Shown here: positions 1-8,230 of the stretch, piece after piece
Position numbering within the stretch: the first letter of the stretch is position 1
Layout: each line of letters opens with the position of its first letter
DNA from: JAXJSP01 sp036310005
GTDB lineage: Bacteria; Bacillota; Clostridia; Oscillospirales; Acutalibacteraceae
Reading direction: 5' to 3'
NCBI GenBank assembly: GCA_036310005.1
Contig: JAXJSP010000050.1
Span: 1-64,000 of the forward strand
DNA length: 64,000 bases
Notes under the pieces: generated by a model
What the model was told of the DNA's origin: nothing
What the model saw: only the letters and a program-made list of their open reading frames with translations
Database searches by the model: none
Program-made: the position numbers and the translations under genes

Positions 1-351
<351 letters not shown>

Positions 352-435
352 TACTTGATTTCTTATTTCCCACCCTCTTCTCTTTGCTTTGTTCAGTTTT
401 TAGGGCTCGTTTTTTCCTTTAAAATTCAGATTTTT

Positions 436-470
436 AAAACACTTTGAACTTGTCAAAGTGTTTTTTATTT
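436..470 (+). terminator. Intrinsic terminator after the rRNA
   Basis: AAAACACTTT (436-445) pairs with AAAGTGTTTT (455-464), and the stem extends by two pairs around a five-base loop before a T-rich tail. It probably ends the rRNA operon. The stretch 352-435 shows nothing else recognisable. Confidence 0.85.
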
Positions 471-496
471 TTCTGCGCGTAATAATAAAATTTTTA

Positions 497-525
497 TTGA
501 TAACTACAATTTAATACTGTATAAT
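497..525 (+). promoter_or_regulatory. SigA-type promoter of ppa
   Basis: TTGATA (497-502), a 17-nt spacer, then TATAAT (520-525), 25 bp upstream of the ppa start. Confidence 0.7.
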
Positions 526-550
526 ATTTCTTATCAGGAGGATTGGTTTT

Positions 551-1081
551 ATGAATATTTGGCATGATTTTGACTCATCGCGTATTACTCCCGAGGACTT
601 TGTTGCAGTTATCGAAATACCGAGAAATTGCAGTATCAAATATGAACTTGATAAGGCTACCGGTATGCTGAAAATGGATAGAGTATTACACACATCTACT
701 CACTATCCGGCAAACTACGGTTTTATTCCTAAAACTTTTGCAGGAGATAACGACCCGCTTGATGTATTAGTGCTTTGCAGCCAACCTCTTTATCCTATGA
801 CCTTAGTGCATTGTTATCCGATAGGATGTATTAAAATGATTGACGGCGGAGAACAGGACGAAAAAATTATTGCAATTCCGTACGGTGATCCGAATTATAA
901 TTGCTATAATCACATGAGCGAATTGCCTAAACACAAGTTTGACGAAATGAAACACTTTTTCTCTGTCTATAAAACACTTGAAAATAAAGAAACTGCTGTG
1001 CTTGAAATTGTCGAGCACGACGAGGCAGTTGAAATAGTTAAATCTTGTATTGACAGATACAACGAAAACTTTTCAAAATAA
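551..1081 (+). CDS. ppa: Inorganic pyrophosphatase, family I
   Basis: Cytosolic soluble pyrophosphatase that hydrolyses PPi to two phosphates and pulls biosynthetic reactions forward. The 176-residue length is normal for bacterial family I. The metal-binding signature DNDPLDVLV (D-x-D-P-x-D) is present, as is the conserved YPANYGFIPKT segment before it. The ATG follows AGGAGG at 536-541 and a near-consensus promoter. smpB follows 20 bp downstream and is probably co-transcribed. The stop at 1079-1081 is clean and nothing looks altered. Confidence 0.95.
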   Translation: MNIWHDFDSSRITPEDFVAVIEIPRNCSIKYELDKATGMLKMDRVLHTSTHYPANYGFIPKTFAGDNDPLDVLVLCSQPLYPMTLVHCYPIGCIKMIDGGEQDEKIIAIPYGDPNYNCYNHMSELPKHKFDEMKHFFSVYKTLENKETAVLEIVEHDEAVEIVKSCIDRYNENFSK

Positions 1082-1101
1082 CTCATGAAAGGTAGTCTTT
1101 T

Positions 1102-1557
1102 GTGGAACTGAAAACAATAAATACTAATAAAAAAGCCTACCACGATTATTTTGTAGATGAAAGTATTGAGGCAGGCATAGAATTGCTCGGTACGGAGATT
1201 AAATCAATCAGGCAGGGCGGAATCAATTTAAAAGATTCCTGGTGCAGTATTGACGATGCGGAAATTTTTATCAACGGAATGCATATTGCACCTTACGAAA
1301 AGGGCAATATATTCAACCGCGACCCGTACAGAAAAAGAAAACTGTTAATGCATAAAAAAGAAATTATGCGAATTTTCGGACTCGTAAAACAGCAGGGCGT
1401 AACGGTAATACCGCTGTCAGTATATTTTAAAGGCTCAAAAGTAAAGGTGCAGGTCGGTATTTGCCGAGGCAAAAAACTTTACGATAAAAGAGCCGATTTG
1501 GCCGCAAAGGCAGTAAAAAGAGATAACGAAAGATATTTTAAAGAAAACAATCAATAA
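1102..1557 (+). CDS. smpB: SsrA-binding protein SmpB
   Basis: Binds tmRNA and delivers it to stalled ribosomes in trans-translation. The 151 residues match the family length. Recognisable are the N-terminal KKAYHDYFVDESIEAGIEL strand, GTEIKSIRQG, the basic GKKLYDKR segment and the positively charged C-terminal tail that enters the ribosomal A-site. The start is GTG with GAAAGGTAG ahead of it. The partner tmRNA gene is not in this window. Confidence 0.95.
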   Translation: MELKTINTNKKAYHDYFVDESIEAGIELLGTEIKSIRQGGINLKDSWCSIDDAEIFINGMHIAPYEKGNIFNRDPYRKRKLLMHKKEIMRIFGLVKQQGVTVIPLSVYFKGSKVKVQVGICRGKKLYDKRADLAAKAVKRDNERYFKENNQ

Positions 1558-1604
1558 TTTTAATTAGATGGGACTTGACAAATTTTTTAGCAATCTGTAA
1601 AAAA

Positions 1605-1660
1605 CAAAAATAAGCAGAGAGACTACAAAATAGGGTCCTTCTGCTTATTTTTATTTTTTT
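1605..1660 (+). terminator. Intrinsic terminator between smpB and potA
   Basis: AAAAATAAGCAG (1606-1617) pairs with CTGCTTATTTTT (1641-1652) around an internally structured 23-nt loop, followed by a long T tract. It ends the ppa-smpB transcript. A TTGACA at 1575-1580 with a weak TAAAAA at 1598-1603 lies just before it. If that is a real promoter, the hairpin would sit in the pot leader. Confidence 0.8.
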
Positions 1661-1675
1661 GTAACGGAGGATGAA

Positions 1676-3109
1676 ATGGATAATAAATATATCATTGAAT
1701 TAAAGGATATATCAAAGGTTTATGACGGAGAAACAGTAGTCGTTGAAGATTTTAACCTTAAAGTAAAAAAAGGCGAGTTTATCACTTTTTTAGGCCCCTC
1801 AGGCTGCGGTAAAACTACAACTTTAAGAATGATTGCGGGCTTTGAATTGCCCACTTCCGGTAAAATTTTATTAAACGGAGAGGACATAAGCAATTTACCG
1901 CCTTATAAACGCCCGATTAATACTGTTTTTCAGCGTTATGCACTTTTCCCTCATCTTAATATATACGAAAACATCGCTTTCGGACTGAAAATGAGAAAAC
2001 ATTCAAAAGAAGAAATTGATAAAAAAGTCAAATATGCACTTGAAGTCGTTGACCTTGAAGGTTTTGAAAAAAGAAGCGTCGATACTCTCTCGGGCGGACA
2101 GCAGCAGAGAATTGCAATAGCACGCGCTATTGTAAATGAGCCGGAAATATTGCTTTTAGACGAGCCGCTCGGAGCGTTAGATCTTAAAATGCGTAAAGAA
2201 ATGCAGATTGAATTAAAATCAATGCACGAAAGACTCGGCATTACATTTATATATGTTACCCATGACCAGGAAGAAGCGCTTACTATGTCAGACAGAGTCG
2301 TAGTAATGAGCGATGGCGTTGTTGAGCAGATCGGTACACCCGAAGAAATTTACAACGAACCCAATACTGCTTTTGTTGCTGACTTTATCGGTGAGAGTAA
2401 TATTTTTGAGGGCAAAATGACTCAAACAAACAAAGTCAAATTTTGTTCTGCCGAATTTGAATGTGTTGACTCATATCCGCGCAATACTGCGGTAGATGTA
2501 ATCGTAAGACCTGAGGATATCGAAATGACAAGCGCCGATAAAGGCATGATTAAAGGCAAGGTAATAAGCGTTGTCTTTAAAGGCGTGCATTATGAAATTA
2601 CGGTGCAGTGCGGTACAAATGAGATTGTCATTCAATCTACAAAACACGCAAAAGTCGGCGACATAATCGGCATGAATATCGGTCCCGACGAAATTCATGT
2701 AATTGTATCTGATATTCATACCAATATTTTTGACGGTGTTATCACAAAACGTAATACAGTACAGTTCGGTGACGGTGAGTTTGAATGTGATGTCACCCAA
2801 CTTTATAAAGATTCTTATTTGGACGATAAAGGCTATCTGATAACCGCAGACGGAGAAAAAATAGACTTAACAAATACACAGGTAACCGTTGAAGTGCCTA
2901 TTTCCGCTGTGTCTATGTCTGACGATGCAGAGCTTGGCGGCGCTTGCGGTAACATTTTCTCTCTTATCTATAAAGGAAATCATTATAACTATATTGTCAG
3001 AACCGAAAATGAAGAAGATTATATTCTGGATGATGACGATTTGTGGAATGAGGGCGACTATGTATCGCTTATTATAGAAAGTGATAAAATTAAACTGACT
3101 TTAAAATAA
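1676..3109 (+). CDS. potA: Spermidine/putrescine ABC transporter ATPase PotA, with a duplicated C-terminal region
   Basis: Energises polyamine import with PotB, PotC and PotD. The ABC domain is complete: Walker A GPSGCGKTT (40-48), signature LSGGQ (138-142), Walker B ILLLDEP (158-164) and the switch His at 196. At 477 residues it is about 100 longer than typical PotA. The extra length is a second copy of the TOBE-like unit: NIFEGKMTQTNKVKF at 242 and NIFDGVITKRNTVQF at 350 head two related ~108-residue blocks, the second carrying an acidic insertion. SD GGAGG at 1666-1670. First gene of a four-gene operon. Confidence 0.93.
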   Translation: MDNKYIIELKDISKVYDGETVVVEDFNLKVKKGEFITFLGPSGCGKTTTLRMIAGFELPTSGKILLNGEDISNLPPYKRPINTVFQRYALFPHLNIYENIAFGLKMRKHSKEEIDKKVKYALEVVDLEGFEKRSVDTLSGGQQQRIAIARAIVNEPEILLLDEPLGALDLKMRKEMQIELKSMHERLGITFIYVTHDQEEALTMSDRVVVMSDGVVEQIGTPEEIYNEPNTAFVADFIGESNIFEGKMTQTNKVKFCSAEFECVDSYPRNTAVDVIVRPEDIEMTSADKGMIKGKVISVVFKGVHYEITVQCGTNEIVIQSTKHAKVGDIIGMNIGPDEIHVIVSDIHTNIFDGVITKRNTVQFGDGEFECDVTQLYKDSYLDDKGYLITADGEKIDLTNTQVTVEVPISAVSMSDDAELGGACGNIFSLIYKGNHYNYIVRTENEEDYILDDDDLWNEGDYVSLIIESDKIKLTLK

Positions 3110-3130
3110 AACTATGAAAGGAATTAAAAA

Positions 3131-3919
3131 ATGAAGTTTTCAAGAAAACAACTTTGCATACCTTATGCCCTGTTTTTGATACTTTTCGTAATAGCACCGC
3201 TCTTGGTTGTCGTCTATTATGCGTTTACCGACGGTACAGGACATTTTACTATTGAAAATTTTGTTTCATTTTTCACTTCCTATAACACAATAGGTACTCT
3301 TTGTTACAGCCTTGTTATAGCAATAACTACAACAACAGTATGCCTTGTAATTGCATATCCTGTTGCCTATATCCTCGCGCAAAGTAAACTGAAAAGAAAA
3401 AGCGTACTCGTTATGCTTTTTGTAACCCCGATGTGGATAAATTTTACTTTGAGAATTTCTGCACTAAAAGAAATTCTGACATTGATTGAAGGCAATTTAG
3501 CATATTATCCGTTTTTTAATACAATAATCGGTATGACTTATGACTTTTTGCCCTTTATGATATTGCCTTTGTATTCAACTCTTACAAAACTTGATAAAAG
3601 TCTGCTTGAAGCAGCAGCAGACTTGGGCGCAAACGGTGTAAAACGCTTTTTGAAAATTACTTTGCCCCTGTCCGCACCGGGAATTGTAAGCAGTATTACT
3701 ATGGTGTTCCTGCCTGCTATGACTAACTATGTAATACTCGATATGCTCTATAATTCAACCTATATTATGGGCAGTCTTATCGGCAGTTACTTTAGTTCAT
3801 ATAACTGGAACGGCGGCTCTACGATTTCACTCGTCTTACTTGCGATTATCCTTCTTGTAACGCTGTTTACAGGAAAACTCGGCGACGAAAAACAAAACAG
3901 TAGGGAGAGCGTGCTATGA
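3131..3919 (+). CDS. potB: Spermidine/putrescine ABC transporter permease PotB
   Basis: Integral membrane half of the polyamine channel, 262 residues with about six hydrophobic segments. The cytoplasmic EAAADLGANGVKRFLKITLP segment is the EAA loop that docks on PotA. The ATG follows GAAAGGAAT. The last four bases overlap the potC start (ATGA), so translation is coupled. Assignment as PotB rather than PotC rests on gene order and on the HTIENFVSFF-like N-terminal region. Confidence 0.92.
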   Translation: MKFSRKQLCIPYALFLILFVIAPLLVVVYYAFTDGTGHFTIENFVSFFTSYNTIGTLCYSLVIAITTTTVCLVIAYPVAYILAQSKLKRKSVLVMLFVTPMWINFTLRISALKEILTLIEGNLAYYPFFNTIIGMTYDFLPFMILPLYSTLTKLDKSLLEAAADLGANGVKRFLKITLPLSAPGIVSSITMVFLPAMTNYVILDMLYNSTYIMGSLIGSYFSSYNWNGGSTISLVLLAIILLVTLFTGKLGDEKQNSRESVL

Positions 3920-4716
3920 TAAAAAAATCTTTAAGTGCACTCTTTTTAGGTGCAGTTGTGTTATTTATGTACTTGCCTATTCTGGTTTTAAGCGTGTATT
4001 CATTTACATCTGCAACCGCGATAGGACAAAGTGCAGGTTTTTCGTTTGATAACTATGTAATTTTGTTTAAGGCAGAGGAACTGAAAAATATGATTGTCGG
4101 CACCTTGCTTTTAGCATTGGGTTCAGCGGTGCTTGCAACATTGTTAGGTACTACCGGTGCTATCGGTGCCTTTTATTCAAAGCGCTTTTCTAAAACATTC
4201 ATTAATCAGATAAACCAGATCCCTGTTGTCAATGCAGACGTGCTTACAGGTTTTTCAATTTGCGTTTTGTTAATCGCGCTTGTAGGCATTCCGAAAAACA
4301 CATTTTTGCCTTTGATTATAGGACATACCGTTTTGTCGGCACCCTTTGTTTATTTATCGGTAGTGCCGAAATTAAAACAAATGGACTCGTCTTTATATGA
4401 AGCGGCATTAGATTTGGGCGCAAGCCCCACAACCGCGCTTTTTAAAATCGTAATACCCCAAATTGTGCCGGGTATTATTTCGGGCTTTATGATGGCTGTT
4501 ACCCTGTCGCTTGACGATTATTTTATAACAACTTATACAAAGCCTACTACATTCGACACGATTTCAACTTATGTTGTCAATGCGACAAAAGGCGGACAAA
4601 CAGAGATTAAGACCGCTTTGTGGGCGCTGTCGACTGTTATTTTTGTTGTAATTACAACAGCGGTAATTGTAATGAATGTTGTTAAGAAGGACGATGAAAA
4701 AGGGGAGAGCAGATGA
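3916..4716 (+). CDS. potC: Spermidine/putrescine ABC transporter permease PotC
   Basis: Second membrane subunit, 266 residues, with an EAA loop (EAALDLGASPTTALFKIVIP) and the family segment TLSLDDYFITTYT in the last third. Starts with ATG inside the potB stop and overlaps potD by four bases, a tight operon arrangement. It should form the heterodimeric permease with PotB. Confidence 0.92.
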   Translation: MIKKSLSALFLGAVVLFMYLPILVLSVYSFTSATAIGQSAGFSFDNYVILFKAEELKNMIVGTLLLALGSAVLATLLGTTGAIGAFYSKRFSKTFINQINQIPVVNADVLTGFSICVLLIALVGIPKNTFLPLIIGHTVLSAPFVYLSVVPKLKQMDSSLYEAALDLGASPTTALFKIVIPQIVPGIISGFMMAVTLSLDDYFITTYTKPTTFDTISTYVVNATKGGQTEIKTALWALSTVIFVVITTAVIVMNVVKKDDEKGESR

Positions 4717-6104
4717 AAAAAATAAAATATATCGCAGTTTGTCTTGCCCTTGTCATCACAAGCGTACTCTTGCCCTCTTGCAGTAATAAAAGTGAGGGTA
4801 AAGAAATAGTATTAAGAGTGTGCAACTGGGAGGAGTATATCGACCTTGGCGACTGGGACGATGACGAAACAATAGAACTTGAAAGTAAAGACATTCTCGG
4901 CGTAAATAAGTTGTATGAAGACTTTGAAGAATGGTATTATGATAAATATAATGTCAAAGTGCGCGTTGAATACTCAACATTCGGCACAAACGAGGACTTG
5001 TATAATCAACTCACCCTCGGCGATGAATACGATTTAGTCTGCCCGTCAGATTATATGATAATGAAACTAATCGCAGAAGATAAAGTCGTGCCGCTTTCAG
5101 ACGAGTTTTTTGATAAATCAAACCCCGATAATTATTATATAAACGGTGTGTCACCGTATATTAACGATGTGTTTAATTCTTATGAGATTAATTCTCATAA
5201 ATGGGCTGAATATGCAGCAGGATATATGTGGGGAACGGTAGGTTTTGTCTATAACCCCGAAAAAGTCGAAAAACAGGATGTAAGCAGTTGGGATATTCTG
5301 TTAAACGAGAAATATGCAAGACAGGTTACAATTAAAGATAATGTAAGAGATGCTTATTTTCCGGTGCTCGGAATAATGAACAGCGACCTTTTAAAAAGTG
5401 ATGAATTTAAAAATTCAAAGGACTATGAGCAAAACCTGTTTGAGGTTATGAATGATACTTCACCCGCTACTGTCGATAAAGCGGAAAAGATGTTAAAGCA
5501 AATTAAAGATAATGTCTATTCTTTTGAAACCGACAGCGGCAAAAATGATATGGTTACAGGTAAAGTTGTAGCAAACTTACAGTGGTCAGGCGATGCTGTC
5601 TATACAATAGAGCAAGCAGCGCAAGATGGTGTAGATTTGTGCTATGCAGTGCCTGAAGAATGTACTAACCTTTGGTTTGACGGTTTTATAATGCTCAAAG
5701 ACGGAATAAAGGGCGATAAAACAAAACAAAAAGTGGCAGAAAGTTTTATTAATTATCTTTCAATGCCTGAAAGTGTTATAAGAAATATGTATTATATCGG
5801 CTATACTTCCGCTATCAGCGGAGGAGATAGCGATTTGATATATGAATATGTTAATTATCTTTTTGAATCGGATGACGAAAATGCGGTCGAATACCCCGTC
5901 GGATACTTTTTTAGCGGAGATAACAGCGACGAAAAATATGTGATTAAAACTGATGAGAGTCAGCTCGATTCATCGCTTTTTGCCTCTTATCCGACACAAG
6001 AGGTAATAAAAAGAAGTGCGGTAATGAATTATTTTGACGAACAGGCAAACAAGCGCATCAATCAGATGTGGATAAATGTCAGATGCTTTTCATTCGGTAA
6101 ATAA
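4713..6104 (+). CDS. potD: Spermidine/putrescine-binding lipoprotein PotD
   Basis: Extracellular substrate-binding protein that captures polyamine and delivers it to PotBC. It has a lipoprotein signal peptide with lipobox LPSC (Cys23). The family core is visible: VCNWEEYIDLG, STFGTNEDLYNQL, YDLVCPSDYMIMKL, WGTVGFVYNP. At 463 residues it is clearly longer than the ~350 usual. One visible extra piece is an acidic insertion directly after EYIDLG (DWDDDETIELESKDILG). Last gene of the pot operon; no clear terminator before the next gene. Confidence 0.92.
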   Translation: MKKIKYIAVCLALVITSVLLPSCSNKSEGKEIVLRVCNWEEYIDLGDWDDDETIELESKDILGVNKLYEDFEEWYYDKYNVKVRVEYSTFGTNEDLYNQLTLGDEYDLVCPSDYMIMKLIAEDKVVPLSDEFFDKSNPDNYYINGVSPYINDVFNSYEINSHKWAEYAAGYMWGTVGFVYNPEKVEKQDVSSWDILLNEKYARQVTIKDNVRDAYFPVLGIMNSDLLKSDEFKNSKDYEQNLFEVMNDTSPATVDKAEKMLKQIKDNVYSFETDSGKNDMVTGKVVANLQWSGDAVYTIEQAAQDGVDLCYAVPEECTNLWFDGFIMLKDGIKGDKTKQKVAESFINYLSMPESVIRNMYYIGYTSAISGGDSDLIYEYVNYLFESDDENAVEYPVGYFFSGDNSDEKYVIKTDESQLDSSLFASYPTQEVIKRSAVMNYFDEQANKRINQMWINVRCFSFGK

Positions 6105-6137
6105 TATTTTTTAAAAAATGTGTGGCAAGTGGGTAAT

Positions 6138-7160
6138 ATGATAGTAAGAAAATTAAAAATTTTATTAAGACGAATTAAGTCAATGAGCCTGAAAAGAATG
6201 TTTAATGTAATAAATGCGGTTCATATTTTATATGGCGCAAACAGGGTAAGAGTATTCTTTGATATGATTTTTTGCGCTTTTAAATACTCTGTCGGATATT
6301 TAGATTATATGGTGTTCGGCTTTGCTAAAATCAAAGGCAAGAAAAAACGCAGCACCTTTATGACAATGAATCATAATCTTTCTTTGGTAAGACAGAAAAA
6401 CGATAAAAACTGTGTTGAAATTTTTAATGATAAAATACTCTTTAACGAAACTTTTAAACAGTTTATCGGCAGAGATTTTATTGATTTAAGAAACTCTGAT
6501 GCTAATAAGTTAGAAAAGTTTTTACAAGGTAAAGAGTTTGTCTTTGTAAAGAAAACCCATACTTTCGGCGGACAGGGAATAGAAAAATTAAAAGTTGCCG
6601 ATGTTTGCGATTATAATCAACTTTACAGTGAACTTACAGAAAACGGACAGTATTTGGTTGAAGATGCGATTTGTCAGCACGAGAAAATGAACTCATTATG
6701 TGCATCAAGCGTTAATACAATCAGAATGGTCACCGTAATAAATGACGGTAAAGCGGTGTTTATGTATGCCGTTTTAAGAATAGGTAACGGAAAAGGCGAT
6801 GTGGATAATATTTCAAGCGGCGGTATGTATGCGCCCGTAAATGATGAGGGCGTTGTTACAAAACCTGCCTTTTGCGATAAACAACTTAAATATTTTGATG
6901 TCCATCCCGTAAGTAATCAAAAGATTGTCGGCTTTGAAATTCCGTATTTTAAAGAGGCGGTGCAAATGTGTAAAGATGCAGCCCTGGTTGAAAAGAGAAT
7001 GGGCTATGTCGGTTGGGATGTCGCAATAACCGCAACAGGCCCCGTACTTGTCGAGGGAAATAATTTCCCGTCTTATGATATGGTGCAAAATTACGGGCAC
7101 ATTGAAAACGATACAGGTATAAGGCCGAAATTTGAAAAAACACTCGGCATAAAACTTTAA
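6138..7160 (+). CDS. ATP-grasp protein of the sugar-transfer-associated type
   Basis: Resembles the ATPgrasp_ST group found near sugar and peptide modifying genes; substrate unknown. Visible features are a basic N-terminus, FVKKTHTFGGQGIEKL (nucleotide-binding loop), YLVEDAICQHEKMNSL, SVNTIRMVTV and the C-terminal metal-site motif VLVEGNNFPSYDMVQ. I chose ATG 6138, with AAGTGGG just upstream, over a GTG at 6120 that lacks an SD. It lies 33 bp after potD and 12 bp before an AEC transporter in the same direction. Ligase activity is family inference. Confidence 0.7.
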   Translation: MIVRKLKILLRRIKSMSLKRMFNVINAVHILYGANRVRVFFDMIFCAFKYSVGYLDYMVFGFAKIKGKKKRSTFMTMNHNLSLVRQKNDKNCVEIFNDKILFNETFKQFIGRDFIDLRNSDANKLEKFLQGKEFVFVKKTHTFGGQGIEKLKVADVCDYNQLYSELTENGQYLVEDAICQHEKMNSLCASSVNTIRMVTVINDGKAVFMYAVLRIGNGKGDVDNISSGGMYAPVNDEGVVTKPAFCDKQLKYFDVHPVSNQKIVGFEIPYFKEAVQMCKDAALVEKRMGYVGWDVAITATGPVLVEGNNFPSYDMVQNYGHIENDTGIRPKFEKTLGIKL

Positions 7161-7172
7161 AGGAGATTTAAA

Positions 7173-8168
7173 ATGTACGGAATTGATATGTTAGCAAGAA
7201 GCATCTTACTTTTAGCGGTTCTTGTTATCATTGGTATGCTGTTAAAACGAACAAAAATAATCGACAGCACTTCAACTAAAAATCTCGGCAATTTGGTTAT
7301 TTACTTAACTCAACCGGCGATGATACTGTATAGTTTTATATCGGTTGACTTTACTTTGGGAATTGTCTACAATGCCGCCATAGTGTTCGTAATGGCAGTA
7401 CTTTTCCACTTTTTCTATTATTTTATAGCAAAACTTATGTTTAAATCTGCACCGGAGAAAAAACGCTCGGTATTACGCTTTTCAATGGTTTTTACAAATG
7501 CAGGTTTTTTAGGCATACCGCTTATAAGCAGTCTGCTCGGTGACGAGGCGGCGGTTTATGCAACCTTTTATGTAGTTTGCTTTAATATTTTCTGCTGGTC
7601 AATCGGCTGCTTTATTTATACTAACGACAAAAAATATATTTCAATAAAACAAATGCTTATAAACCCCGCAACCGTGCCGACTTATATAGGCATCTTGTTT
7701 GCAATACTTGCAAGCGTAATCACTTTGCCGGACGCACTTAAACCTGCGGTAGAAGGCTTTATTTTGCCTTTTATAAGAGATGACTTGCTTTACATGTTAA
7801 AAGCAACCGTGCTTCCCGTTTCAATGATTATGGTAGGTATAAGACTTGCCGACTGCAAGATAAAAGAACTGTTTAACGATAAATATATGTGGCCTAATAT
7901 GATAGTAAGACTTCTTGTTATACCGATGTGTGTCTTGCTTGTAATGAAAGGCATTTCACTGCTTCATATATTCAGCGATGATACTATTAAAATCGTATCA
8001 TCCGTACTTGTAATTTCGGCATCAACTCCGACTGCTGCTATGACAACGATATTTGCGGAAAAATTCGATTCGGACCCTGTTTATGCAAGTAAATATGTGT
8101 CTGCAAGCACACTTTTATCATTATTTACGATGATTATAATGTCAACGTTACTCAAATATGTAATGTAA
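7173..8168 (+). CDS. AEC-family (auxin efflux carrier-like) transporter
   Basis: 331-residue, strongly hydrophobic protein with about ten membrane segments arranged as two halves. Family-like segments include NLVIYLTQPAMILYSF near the start, FSMVFTNAGFLGIPL before the middle and VISASTPTAAMTTIFAEKF near the end. AEC carriers move malate, other organic acids or amino acids; the substrate here cannot be read. SD AAAGGAG lies before the ATG. Probably co-transcribed with the ATP-grasp gene. Confidence 0.85.
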   Translation: MYGIDMLARSILLLAVLVIIGMLLKRTKIIDSTSTKNLGNLVIYLTQPAMILYSFISVDFTLGIVYNAAIVFVMAVLFHFFYYFIAKLMFKSAPEKKRSVLRFSMVFTNAGFLGIPLISSLLGDEAAVYATFYVVCFNIFCWSIGCFIYTNDKKYISIKQMLINPATVPTYIGILFAILASVITLPDALKPAVEGFILPFIRDDLLYMLKATVLPVSMIMVGIRLADCKIKELFNDKYMWPNMIVRLLVIPMCVLLVMKGISLLHIFSDDTIKIVSSVLVISASTPTAAMTTIFAEKFDSDPVYASKYVSASTLLSLFTMIIMSTLLKYVM

Positions 8169-8173
8169 AAATA

Positions 8174-8202
8174 TTGAAATAATCAAGTGAGTAAATTATA
8201 AT
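8174..8202 (+). promoter_or_regulatory. SigA-type promoter of the phosphohexomutase gene
   Basis: TTGAAA (8174-8179), 17-nt spacer, TATAAT (8197-8202). Confidence 0.7.
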
Positions 8203-8230
8203 TTAAGTATATCAATATAAGGAGTTATTT

